Made by a program: the position numbers and the translations under genes. Source: CAIOZW01 sp049317725 (GTDB taxonomy: Bacteria; Acidobacteriota; Blastocatellia; RBC074). Taken from it: a stretch of DNA of 15,607 nucleotides. The stretch covers positions 1-15,607 of the forward strand of contig JBMOHS010000095.1 of assembly GCA_049317725.1 (NCBI GenBank), read 5' to 3'. Below, one piece after another: positions 1-7,827 of the stretch (position 1 is its first letter; the number at the start of each line of letters is the position of its first letter). Under the pieces are notes generated by a model. The model was not told where the DNA came from and searched no databases. It saw nothing but the letters and a program-made list of their open reading frames with translations.

Positions 1-3000
1 ACGTCGCCGCCAGGGCAGGCCCGTCATTGCCCTCGTTCCCCGTGGATCCTGTCCCCGCAATCGTCGTGATGGTATAGCTCCCCCCGGGAGAGGGGACACC
101 CCCACCCCCTCCCCCCACATTTGACGGTGGGGTGACAGTGACAGAGAAGGAGGCTTCGGCGACGTTTCCTCGGGAATCGGATGCAGTGAAACGGACGATG
201 GTCATCCCAACGGGGAAGAGGGCTCCCGGTGCTGGAAGAGACGAGACGGAGACAGACCCATCTACCAAGTCGATGGCGTTTGGTAATGGGAAGGAGACAA
301 TGGCCCCGCTGGCTGATGTTGCTGGTACCGTCTGGTTTGGTGGGAGTTCGACGAAGACGGGCGGGGAGCTATCGCGGACTACTACGACCAACGGGTTGCT
401 GGCCGCGCTTAGCCCTTTGTTGTCCTGTGCGATCAACACCAGCGAATGCGTTCCAATTCCCAGTGTCACGGAGGCTTCGGGCGTGCTGGCGATCTGCTGC
501 CCTTGGTTGAACCACTGGTACGCAACACTATCTCCGTCCGGATCCGTTGCCGTGCCAGACAACCGAACAACTCTCCCTGAGGCAGAGGTTGCTTCCACGG
601 GCGACACGATCGGTTGCACCTGGACGACGGGCGCTCGATTGACATCTACCACGGTCACCATAAAACTTTGCGACCTTGACGCCTCTCCATCCGAAGCTTG
701 GATCGTTACTGAATAGACACCGGCGTCACTGAATCCCGGTTGCAGAAGTAATCTCCCGCCCCCATCTCCTCGTTCCTCGAGGCTGATAAAGAGCGGTGCC
801 CCCTCTCCCAGTGCGAGCGTGAGGGGATCTCCGTCTGCATCTGTAGCGAGAATGTCGATGATTGTGCTGGCTCCCTCCTGCAGATTGATATCGGAGATGG
901 GCCTCACCTCCGGTACTTGATTGGGAAGCTGGGTCAGGAGCCGAATTCGATTGTTGATTGTGTCGGTGAAGATCACTTCCTGTGGGCTGAGCGCGAGAAT
1001 CTTACTCGGATACTGCACTTCACTCAGGGCCGTTCCAGGAGTGATCAAGTTGATCTTGGCAAGGCTGGCTCGGCCTCCGTCCCCCGAAAAGCCGGCGGAA
1101 CCAGTTCCTGTAATGGTGGTGACACTCCCCAGCTCATTTCTGGGCGCGACAATCCGCAAGATTCGCTGACTCCCATTGTTGACCACCAGCACTTGTCCGG
1201 CCTCGTCAACCATCAGTCCCCGGGGTCGTGAGATCCCTTGGCTCGCATTGGCGATGATCGAGAATCTCCTCCCACCGGGAACATCTTGTCGCAAGATGCG
1301 ATCATTTCGTGTATCCGCAATGTGCAACCGCCCACCCGCAAAGGCGATCCCTACTGCGGCATTGGTCACCAGGGGATTGTCGGCTGTCTCTCCCGGCCCG
1401 CCTACCTCTCCAGGGACACTCGTGATGATCCCGGTACGTGCATCGACCCGTCGAATCAAATTATGGCCCTGATCTGCAATGAAGAGATTTCCTGCATCGT
1501 CGAGGGCTAGATCGCTCGGAAAGATCACAGCCTGACTTCCGGGGCCCCCATCTCCGATGACCCCTGGTGCCACTGTGTCATTCCGACCTACGACGTCCTC
1601 AATCTCACCTGGAAGGATGACCATGCGGTTGGCCCCTCCATTTGGGAAGAGCACGACCGGGCTCGACGAGGTGTTCAGAAATCGGACGTGCCCACTTCGT
1701 CTGCCGGAGAGCGAGTTAGGGCTCCGAATGAGCGCCCCATACTGGCTGTCAACGATAAACAGTCCCTGGGGAGTCATCGCCAAACCACTTGGGGATTGAA
1801 AGACGGCGGTGGTGATTCGATCATCTGAACGTCCTTGTCCGACTTGGTGATTGAGGCTGATGATCTCCCCGGGCCGGGCGGTCATCGCCCATTCAGTTCC
1901 CTCAAAAAGCGTGACAGGCGTTCTCCCCCGATTGACAAACCTCAGCAAATTGTAGGGGCTGGCAGTAGAGTCGGTGAGATAGAGATTGCCCACTGGATCG
2001 ACGGCCATGCCGGTTGGACGATTGAGCTCTGTGGCGTTTGCTGGAAGTTGATCGTACGGAGATTCGAGACCATTTCCCGCGATGGTCCGGATTGTGCCTG
2101 CTTCGACGGTCACGTTTCCTACTCTGGTACTGCTGCCACTGAGGTTGATCGCCCGCACCCGACGAAACTCGAGGTCCGGCAGGTAGATTACTTGGTTGTC
2201 AATCCCAAAAGTGAGATTCTGGAACTTGATGCTTCCCGGCAGGTTCAAAAATGCACCTACCGCGGACTCTCCATCGCGACAAAGGGGAAAGATGCGCGGT
2301 TCGCATCGTTGACCGTTTGGGCTGCCCGCAACCAAGACACGGCCACCACCACGGGTCAGTCGGATGATCTGTTGACTCCCTCCGAGGGCGACATAAAGAA
2401 CATCTTGTGAGTCGATCGCGAGCCCTACTGGAAATTCGAGCCCGGTGATCAGGGTTTCACTCTCACCACTCTCGGACAATTTCCTCACTCTCCCTGGGTT
2501 GACCCGTGTATCTCCTGCTTCGGCAATGTAGACGTTCCCGCTCCGGTCTACCGCCACACTGAGAGGATTGATAAGGACGACCGGTTCAATGGCACCTCCC
2601 TGGGATCCTCCCCCGGCAAAGAGCACCTCTGAGGTGCCTCCACCAGGGATCCAACTGACTTGATAGACAACGCGTCCCAGATTCCCGGGGCCTGTCGCAG
2701 TAAAATAGAGTTGCCGGGTTGGGCTGATCGCCAATCCCCGCGCATCCGACCGGGAGAGGGTCCAGATGGTTCGTAGTCGGTTTGGTTCAATGTCGACCCC
2801 AAAGACCGTCACGCTGCTTCGTCCGATGTTGAGGGCGCGAATTGAGTTGATAAGAGGGGAAAGGAGATAGATGACCTGTCCTCCCGGGTCGACTGCCATC
2901 CCGGTGACTTGGGACAATTCGACCTCCTCGAGAGGAGTCCCCTCGCCGCCGGTCCCTCCTCCAGCTACAAGGTAGATCGACCCAGACTCGATCTTGGTCT

Positions 3001-3379
3001 CGCGGATCTCGACCTGTTGGGGGGTCGTGTTGACAAATCGCAGCAGACTGGAGCTGTCACGTTCGTCGACGACGAAGATTCCCCGGCCCAGCGGATCGAT
3101 CACGCTTGCTGTCGGACTGGTCATCAGCGCTTGCAAGGCCGGAAGAGTTGCGGTGGATCCCCCTCCAACAATCGTCGAGATGACGACTCGGTTGTTCACT
3201 CCAACTTGCCAAGCCTCTACGGGAAGGCCACTTCGGCCCAGGCCGAATCCCATCACCGCCAACAGGGTGATGAGGATTCCACTTCGTCGAAGCCCGAATC
3301 GTCCTCTCCCCACGGGGGCTTCGGCACCACGGCAAATCAAGAGCGTGGAAGACCTAGAATTCTGACTGTTTCTCTTCAT
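1..3379 (-). CDS. Giant secreted NHL-repeat protein with Ig-like and HYR domains (3' end cut by window)
   Basis: The minus frame stays open from the ATG at 3379 to the left edge, giving at least 1126 residues with no stop. A GAGGT Shine-Dalgarno sits five bases before the ATG. The N terminus is basic, with a hydrophobic stretch at about residues 37-47 (ILITLLAVMGF), consistent with a signal peptide or anchor. Residues about 55-800 form a series of NHL-type beta-propeller repeats (phrases such as GLAIDSQDVLYVA, LALDDAGNLFIADQGHN, and ITGTGSAGFSGDGGRA near residue 765). Then come a cadherin/PIG-like Ig domain (ATDADGDPLTLAL, about 835-910), a PKD-like domain (TATDPDGDSVAYQW), a HYR-like domain (about 1005-1088), a six-glycine linker, and the start of a second NHL series (TTIAGTGSTG). 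NHL propellers are known as protein or ligand binding scaffolds; a surface or periplasmic binding role is inferred. It is last in the minus-strand cluster seen here, 327 bp after the barrel gene. The exact ligand cannot be read from sequence. Confidence 0.88.
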   Translation of the reverse strand, partial: MKRNSQNSRSSTLLICRGAEAPVGRGRFGLRRSGILITLLAVMGFGLGRSGLPVEAWQVGVNNRVVISTIVGGGSTATLPALQALMTSPTASVIDPLGRGIFVVDERDSSSLLRFVNTTPQQVEIRETKIESGSIYLVAGGGTGGEGTPLEEVELSQVTGMAVDPGGQVIYLLSPLINSIRALNIGRSSVTVFGVDIEPNRLRTIWTLSRSDARGLAISPTRQLYFTATGPGNLGRVVYQVSWIPGGGTSEVLFAGGGSQGGAIEPVVLINPLSVAVDRSGNVYIAEAGDTRVNPGRVRKLSESGESETLITGLEFPVGLAIDSQDVLYVALGGSQQIIRLTRGGGRVLVAGSPNGQRCEPRIFPLCRDGESAVGAFLNLPGSIKFQNLTFGIDNQVIYLPDLEFRRVRAINLSGSSTRVGNVTVEAGTIRTIAGNGLESPYDQLPANATELNRPTGMAVDPVGNLYLTDSTASPYNLLRFVNRGRTPVTLFEGTEWAMTARPGEIISLNHQVGQGRSDDRITTAVFQSPSGLAMTPQGLFIVDSQYGALIRSPNSLSGRRSGHVRFLNTSSSPVVLFPNGGANRMVILPGEIEDVVGRNDTVAPGVIGDGGPGSQAVIFPSDLALDDAGNLFIADQGHNLIRRVDARTGIITSVPGEVGGPGETADNPLVTNAAVGIAFAGGRLHIADTRNDRILRQDVPGGRRFSIIANASQGISRPRGLMVDEAGQVLVVNNGSQRILRIVAPRNELGSVTTITGTGSAGFSGDGGRASLAKINLITPGTALSEVQYPSKILALSPQEVIFTDTINNRIRLLTQLPNQVPEVRPISDINLQEGASTIIDILATDADGDPLTLALGEGAPLFISLEERGDGGGRLLLQPGFSDAGVYSVTIQASDGEASRSQSFMVTVVDVNRAPVVQVQPIVSPVEATSASGRVVRLSGTATDPDGDSVAYQWFNQGQQIASTPEASVTLGIGTHSLVLIAQDNKGLSAASNPLVVVVRDSSPPVFVELPPNQTVPATSASGAIVSFPLPNAIDLVDGSVSVSSLPAPGALFPVGMTIVRFTASDSRGNVAEASFSVTVTPPSNVGGGGGGVPSPGGSYTITTIAGTGSTGNEGNDGPALAAT

Positions 3380-3706
3380 CGATACCTCGCTGACGATCTC
3401 TCTCGTCCGACCCACTCGGCTCCCCCCTCTGCGCATGTCAGAAGACGATCGACGGGCGAAAGACGCCAAGATTAAAATAGCGGAACGCTTGCGGGAGGCT
3501 GGGAACCCGGCATAGGAAAGCGTTATGTGAGTCAGGTAGAGCAGCTTCTGCAAAAGTGCCAATCGAGCGGAGGTCAATCAACGTCATCCTGGTCGGTGGA
3601 GACCAAGGTGGGAAAGATCGGACCTTGATGGCTTGGCCGGGGCACGGCGCTGGGTCAGGTGCATCAAGATCAGCCGCTTGAAACGTTGGTCGGAGGTCAT
3701 CCCCAG
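3380..3706. other. Intergenic gap between the barrel and NHL genes
   Basis: No convincing gene lies in these 327 bases. The only minus-strand frame of note is a 26-codon ORF beginning near 3663 without a ribosome binding site. The gap holds the Shine-Dalgarno of the NHL gene (GAGGT, just right of 3379). An AT-rich stretch near 3470-3478 (TATTTTAAT on the minus strand) could be a -10 element, but no good -35 matches it. I see no hairpin followed by a T-run. Confidence 0.5.
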
Positions 3707-4637
3707 TTATCGAAACAGGAAAGGCAGCTCCCCTTCATACGTCACCCCGATCATCATCCCTGTTCGGGGGCTTGTTGGGTGATAACCTCGAAACGCCGCG
3801 ACATCCCAAGCCAAGCCGGCCACACGGATTCGGGCCCCAATCCGTACCCCTCCCTCCGACTCCGTACCCAAAGGAGTTACCCGACGCAGACTCGAACGGC
3901 CCTGCACTTCGCCAGCCAGTGTCACCCGCTTCGTCCAGTCATAGGTCGCCGCCATCGAGTAGGTGAGCGGATCATTCTGGCTGAAAGTGCTGGTCGGTGC
4001 AGGGACGATTGCCATCCCGACATTTCCGATCAACCGCCAACGGCCGACGGTCTTTCCCAGAAGCAGGGTACCAAAAGTAGTCGTCCGGTTGAGTCCAATG
4101 CCACGGGCTTGATTGGAGTTGGGGAGTTCTGCGCCGAAGCGCAGCCCGATCGCTGGACGACGTCTTGCCTCCTCCACCAAGCGCACTTTGGTCGCAAAGA
4201 AGAAGTCTCCGATGTCATTTGTCGAGTTACCCGTCACGGTCAACGGGATCGCACTCGGACGGTACCTCCGATTGATACTCAAGTAGTTCTGCAGCACGCC
4301 GCCGGTCTCGATCTCGACCTGCCGGGCGAGACCGAGGGTGAGGCTGACCACCCCGAATCGACTCAAGTCTCCGTTCAAGCCGGACAAGGGAAAATTCCGG
4401 TTCTGCTCGAAATCAAAGCCGAGCTCGAAACGGGCAGATCCCGCGGCGACGGTTCGCGTGTCCTCGGTGAGCAGTGGCCGCTGTTGTGCCGCTGCTTGCC
4501 CAGGAGCGAGGAGGAGAAGAAGGGCGAGAAGGAACAGTTTGGGAGAGGAGGCTCCCCCGGACCTTTCCCAGGATTGGGGGGGGGATGCGGAACACGGGTA
4601 AGTGGCCGTTGTTGTTGGTCCTGCTGTGTCGAATCAT
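3707..4637 (-). CDS. Outer-membrane beta-barrel protein, reading frame broken at a C9 tract near the 5' end
   Basis: The frame ending at 3707 encodes a signal peptide core (KLFLLALLLLLAPGQAAAQQ) followed by about 265 residues of alternating polar/hydrophobic strands rich in Gly, Arg and aromatics (ARFELGFDFEQN, VVSLTLGLARQVEIETG, RLIGNVGMAIV, MMIGVTYEGELPFLF), ending in a Phe-Arg terminus. This fits an outer-membrane beta-barrel of the porin/transporter type. Oddly, this frame has no ATG, GTG or TTG between its upstream stop (TGA, 4634-4636) and a TTG at 4387, which would delete the signal peptide and first strands. The ATG at 4637 is in another frame and joins the barrel frame only if the G9 run at 4576-4584 (C9 on the coding strand) is one base shorter or two longer. 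I therefore give 4637 as the probable start with a frameshift; it may be phase variation or a sequencing error. The gene lies 60 bp after the FGE-domain gene, probably in one operon. Substrate unknown. Confidence 0.72.
4576..4584. repeat. G9 homopolymer (C9 on the coding strand)
   Basis: Nine consecutive G on the plus strand lie inside the 5' part of the barrel gene. It is the point at which the ATG-initiated frame and the barrel frame would have to be joined, so its length decides whether full-length protein is made. Confidence 0.9.
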
Positions 4638-4697
4638 GGTGTCAGAGGCTCTCTTCCTTGGGGTCTTTGGAGCGACGAGAACGAGGCTGCAACCCTG

Positions 4698-5786
4698 TCA
4701 ATTCGGGTTCGTTGGCATTGTTACGCGAGGAGCGGCCGGTCCCAATTCGCGCACGACGCGAAACCCAAGATCGAAACGCGTCCGATCTGGTGGAAAGAAG
4801 CTGCGCACGGTCACCCGTCGGGAGAGCGCGGATCGTCCAAATCCCCCTCCACGAATGACCCGAGTTGGCCCTTCAATCCCGATCACCCGGACTTTCTGCC
4901 CCTTTGGTGGCCCTTGTGGGGAGATCCGAGGTGCAAGGCGATAGGCGTCGCGGTCGTACCAGTCCTGACACCACTCCCAGATACTCCCAATGGAAGCGTA
5001 GCGCTCGCCGAGCATCTGCGCCGCCTTCTCCCACTCCGCCTCAGTGGGGAGTCGATAGGTGCGGCCCGTTTCCCGACTGAGCCAGTCACAGAAGGCCACG
5101 GCATCCTCCCAACTCACAAAGACAACAGGTGCGTTGCCCTGCCCACGAGGGAAGTCCCCGTCTCTCCATCCGTATCGAGGACCCACTGGGAATGGATGGC
5201 CGGTGGCTTCGATGAAAAAACGATAGAGTTGGTTGGTAACCTCTGATGTGGAGATTTCAAAAGAGCCGAGGTAGACGGGGTGCGCGGGGCGCTGGTCTGG
5301 GGAGCCGAGATCGTCGCCTCGTTCGAAGACCCCCCCAGGGACGAGGAGCATCTCGGGTTCGCCAAGCCGCTGAAGGGCAATGACCTGCGGGCGCATCCCA
5401 CCGGCGTCGCTCATCACACTCCCAGGCAAAGGATGCTCATCTTCTTTGAGAGCCTTCCACCAGAGCGGCCCCGGTGCAATCCCTCTGATCAATGACGGCG
5501 GACAATTCTGGCGGGGACCTCTCTCCTGCTTTTCACGGAGGGTTGTTAGTTCCTGCTGTTGGCAACAGAGTGTCAACTGTCCCATCTCCACGGATGCTTC
5601 AACGGGAAGGCTGGAGTCCGGCGAGGAAATAAGGGGAAATCGTCTGGGGGGGGATGGCCTCGTTTCATTCTGGGCCGTGAGACGTTCCACTTGCCAACCT
5701 GTCAGATTCTGCACATCCAGGCGGAAGAGAAGAACGAGGGTTCCTCCAACCAGGAATGTCGTCCGGCTCCTTCCCCTCGCGATCAT
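4698..5786 (-). CDS. Membrane-anchored FGE-sulfatase (SUMF1-like) domain protein
   Basis: I choose the ATG at 5786 (362 residues) because AGGAG lies seven bases before it and the N terminus then starts with a basic segment plus hydrophobic helix (MIARGRSRTTFLVGGTLVLLF). A longer frame from 5945 would overlap the upstream gene by 29 bp. Residues about 25-140 are a linker with a Gln/Glu-rich, possibly coiled segment and a few cysteines. From about residue 146 to 347 the protein has the FGE-sulfatase fold signatures: EMLLVPGGVFERGD, EVTNQLYRFF, PVVFVSWEDAVAFCDWLS, YRLPTEAEWEKAA, IWEWCQDWY and RVIRGGGFGRS...FDLGFRVVRE. The position where true formylglycine-generating enzymes carry their copper-binding cysteines (after the RGGS-like motif) has no Cys, so catalysis of that reaction is unlikely; a ligand-binding or structural role is inferred. 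The usual YPWG segment is also shortened. It sits directly behind another FGE-domain gene, in the same direction. Confidence 0.88.
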   Translation of the reverse strand: MIARGRSRTTFLVGGTLVLLFRLDVQNLTGWQVERLTAQNETRPSPPRRFPLISSPDSSLPVEASVEMGQLTLCCQQQELTTLREKQERGPRQNCPPSLIRGIAPGPLWWKALKEDEHPLPGSVMSDAGGMRPQVIALQRLGEPEMLLVPGGVFERGDDLGSPDQRPAHPVYLGSFEISTSEVTNQLYRFFIEATGHPFPVGPRYGWRDGDFPRGQGNAPVVFVSWEDAVAFCDWLSRETGRTYRLPTEAEWEKAAQMLGERYASIGSIWEWCQDWYDRDAYRLAPRISPQGPPKGQKVRVIGIEGPTRVIRGGGFGRSALSRRVTVRSFFPPDRTRFDLGFRVVRELGPAAPRVTMPTNPN

Positions 5787-5811
5787 CCGCGGTCTCCTCT
5801 CGCAATGATCC

Positions 5812-5838
5812 TCTCTCTTCCCTCTCTTCCCTCTCTTC
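5812..5838. repeat. 9-bp tandem repeat, about three copies
   Basis: The unit CCTCTCTTC (GAAGAGAGG on the coding strand) is repeated three times, the first copy with one mismatch, with a partial unit after it. It lies in the 130-bp gap between the two FGE-domain genes, just upstream of the second gene's Shine-Dalgarno. The purine-rich strand resembles ribosome-binding sequence. Confidence 0.7.
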
Positions 5839-5916
5839 TCTTGTCTGGCGAAGAAGGGCTCGGGCTTGACTTTCGCCACAATGGGAACATCGGTGGCCCT
5901 GCGAGGAACTGGTGGG

Positions 5917-7383
5917 TCAAGGACGTGGAACAAGGTCGCCCGCACAACGAAATCCAGTCTTCTCGTAGCGGTTGGCGGGCGGAACTACGCCCCGGTAGGT
6001 TGTCGTCGCACGTGTTCGGGGAACGTCATAGGCTCCACCGCGAATTACTTTGCCCATCCCGAGTGAGGCTGTGGGGTTGTCGTAGCTGGTGAGGTCGTCG
6101 AGCGTCCACTCCCAAACGTTACCGCACATATCGAGCAGTCCAAAAGGGCTGGCACCATTCGGGAAGGATCCAACCGCCATCGGCAGGCCAGCCGCCCCTC
6201 GTTCCGTGTTGGCTCGATCCGACTCCCATTCATCTCCCCACGGGTAGAGCCGACGATCTTTTCCACGAGCCGCGTACTCCCACTCCACTTCCGTCGGCAG
6301 CCGCTTCCCAGTCCATTTGGCGTACTCGCGTGCCTCTTCCCAGGTGATGTTGACCACAGGGAACTGCTCCTCCCCCGCCCTGTAGGTGCCATTCAACCAG
6401 TGGGGAGGGGCGAGGGATCCTGTTGCGACCACATATTCCCGGTACTGCAGATTGGTGACCTCTGTCCGGTCAAGCAGGAAAGAGGCAACGGTCACCTGGT
6501 GGATGGGACGCTCGAATTCATCTCCTCCCTCACGGCCCATCTCAAATGTTCCACCAGGAACCAAGACCATTCCCTCCGGGATCGATCTCCCCAGTCCCTC
6601 CTCTGTCTCTCCTCCGCTCGTTTTCGTCCCTTGCCAATACCACCAACCAAGGAGCCCCAGCAGAAGGATCCCCATCACCAGCAATCCTCTCTGCCACCAA
6701 ACGGGTTGTACCTGTTGTTGCGATTCATCGATCGGGCGAGCGGACTCTGTTCTCTCTTCTCGATCCTTTCGATTGGTCGGGCGCAAGGCTGGCCCCCGCT
6801 CGCCCTCTCCAACTGCATCCTTGGTCCGCCGGCTCCATCGTCTTCCGACCGCAGCGCTTGACCGCTGATCGGCTCCTGGGCTGGTGATCTCCTCTTGGAT
6901 AGGCTCTTGGAAAGGTCTTTCTGCCAGCGCCGTTGCCAATTCCACACTCCCGCCGCAACTTTCACAATAACGGGAATACGGCTTGATGGGCCCACCGCAA
7001 CTCGGACACGTGATCCTCTCCTCGACGACCAGTTCGATCCCCTCACTCCCAAGACCTTTCGAGACACCCGCACCAGACGCGGAGACCGCACCGATCAGGG
7101 CTTGTTCCCGATCCAATCCGCAGTGGCGACAGTACAACCACCCACTTCGCCAGGGAGTCCCACAACCGTGACACCCTCCGACGACTGTCTCCTGGCTCCG
7201 CTGGTTGACATTCATCCCACACTGTTGACAAAAGTTCTCTCCACGAAGAAATCGTGCCCCACAGCGGGTGCAGCAGAGGGTCTCCGTTACTGGGGCGTCG
7301 GTCGATTCGACAAGGGAATTTCCACAGCGACGGCAGAAGTTGAGATGTTCGGAATAGTGCAGGTTGCACGTCGCGCAGAACAT
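5917..7383 (-). CDS. Four-zinc-ribbon, single-helix, FGE-sulfatase domain protein
   Basis: The ATG at 7383 is preceded by GAGGAG at a rather long spacing of 12 bases; the protein is 488 residues. Four zinc ribbons occupy the N terminus, each a CxxC...CxxC pair: C3/C6/C17/C20, C38/C41/C52/C55, C71/C74/C85/C88 and C126/C129/C140/C143. A charged, low-complexity linker (about 150-228, many Arg/Glu/Lys) leads to one membrane helix (about 232-250, GLLVMGILLLGLLGWWYW). The positive residues before the helix predict the zinc ribbons inside and the C terminus outside. Residues about 268-485 are an FGE-sulfatase domain: MVLVPGGTFEMGREGGDE, EVTNLQYREYV, PVVNITWEEAREYAKWTGKRLPTEVEWEYAARG, LYPWGDEW, MCGNVWEWTLDD, VIRGGAYD and TGFRCAGD. 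The catalytic Cys pair of formylglycine-generating enzymes is absent (YDVPRTRATTTYR instead). Zinc ribbons in such proteins usually mediate protein contacts; here a sensing or scaffold role across the inner membrane is inferred. It is the first gene of the minus-strand cluster. Confidence 0.92.
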   Translation of the reverse strand: MFCATCNLHYSEHLNFCRRCGNSLVESTDAPVTETLCCTRCGARFLRGENFCQQCGMNVNQRSQETVVGGCHGCGTPWRSGWLYCRHCGLDREQALIGAVSASGAGVSKGLGSEGIELVVEERITCPSCGGPIKPYSRYCESCGGSVELATALAERPFQEPIQEEITSPGADQRSSAAVGRRWSRRTKDAVGEGERGPALRPTNRKDREERTESARPIDESQQQVQPVWWQRGLLVMGILLLGLLGWWYWQGTKTSGGETEEGLGRSIPEGMVLVPGGTFEMGREGGDEFERPIHQVTVASFLLDRTEVTNLQYREYVVATGSLAPPHWLNGTYRAGEEQFPVVNITWEEAREYAKWTGKRLPTEVEWEYAARGKDRRLYPWGDEWESDRANTERGAAGLPMAVGSFPNGASPFGLLDMCGNVWEWTLDDLTSYDNPTASLGMGKVIRGGAYDVPRTRATTTYRGVVPPANRYEKTGFRCAGDLVPRP

Positions 7384-7417
7384 AGGGGATCAGTACTCCT
7401 CAATAAAAGAGGTTTTT

Positions 7418-7447
7418 ATCATAATGGCCCTTGCCTTCTCCGTGCAA
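7418..7447 (-). promoter_or_regulatory. Candidate sigma70-type promoter for the minus-strand envelope cluster
   Basis: On the minus strand TTGCAC (7442-7447) and TATGAT (7418-7423) are separated by 18 bases, 35 bp upstream of the zinc-ribbon gene's ATG. The -10 is one base from consensus; the -35 matches only its first three bases. Confidence 0.4.
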
Positions 7448-7630
7448 GCTGCCCAGCCGCTGCCAATGGGTGAAAAATTTTGCTGAAGAACCTATTTTCT
7501 GCTTGCGGAGGGGAAAGGTTTTCGGTATATTTTCGGTTGTTCGAGGGTGGAACCGAAAGTCGAGGTCGAGTCGTCAGACAGCCACCGTTTGAAAGAGCGA
7601 GAGTGGGGAGAGTTGGGGGAATAGAGGACT

Positions 7631-7708
7631 AGTTGTCGTAACTACTCACGGAGAGGACGGTAAGGGTCTCTTGGAGTTGATCGATGCCGTGAGTAGTTAC
7701 CAGTTGTC
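7631..7708. repeat. Perfect 14-bp inverted repeat flanked by 7-bp direct repeats
   Basis: GTAACTACTCACGG (7638-7651) and CCGTGAGTAGTTAC (7687-7700) are exact reverse complements with a 35-base spacer. AGTTGTC occurs on both outer sides (7631-7637 and 7702-7708). There is no T-run on either side, so this is not a classical terminator. The layout resembles a tiny element with terminal inverted repeats and a target-site duplication, or a strong RNA hairpin. Confidence 0.8.
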
Positions 7709-7827
7709 AGCACGCTCCTGGACAGCCGATCTCACGGAGATGCTGAGATCACCGAGAAGGAGATTGGGACTTGGGTCTGGCCAATAAACAACCAACCTCG
7801 ATCAGACGTGGTTGTCATCGTTGAAAC

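Noticed and set aside
132..2410. Several plus-strand open frames (for example 132-716, 917-1231, 1835-2410)
   Set aside because: They lie antisense to the continuous minus frame of the NHL protein, lack ribosome binding sites and have low-complexity translations without recognisable motifs.
3659..4858. 399-codon plus-strand frame
   Set aside because: Antisense to the barrel and FGE genes; no domain pattern, and the opposite strand has a signal peptide and clear beta strands.
5787..5945. Longer N terminus for the second FGE gene (start at 5945)
   Set aside because: It would overlap the upstream gene, lacks a good ribosome binding site, and the extra residues are encoded by the purine repeats; ATG 5786 has a strong site and a proper anchor.
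7631..7708. Rho-independent terminator
   Set aside because: Long spacer and no T-run on either strand.
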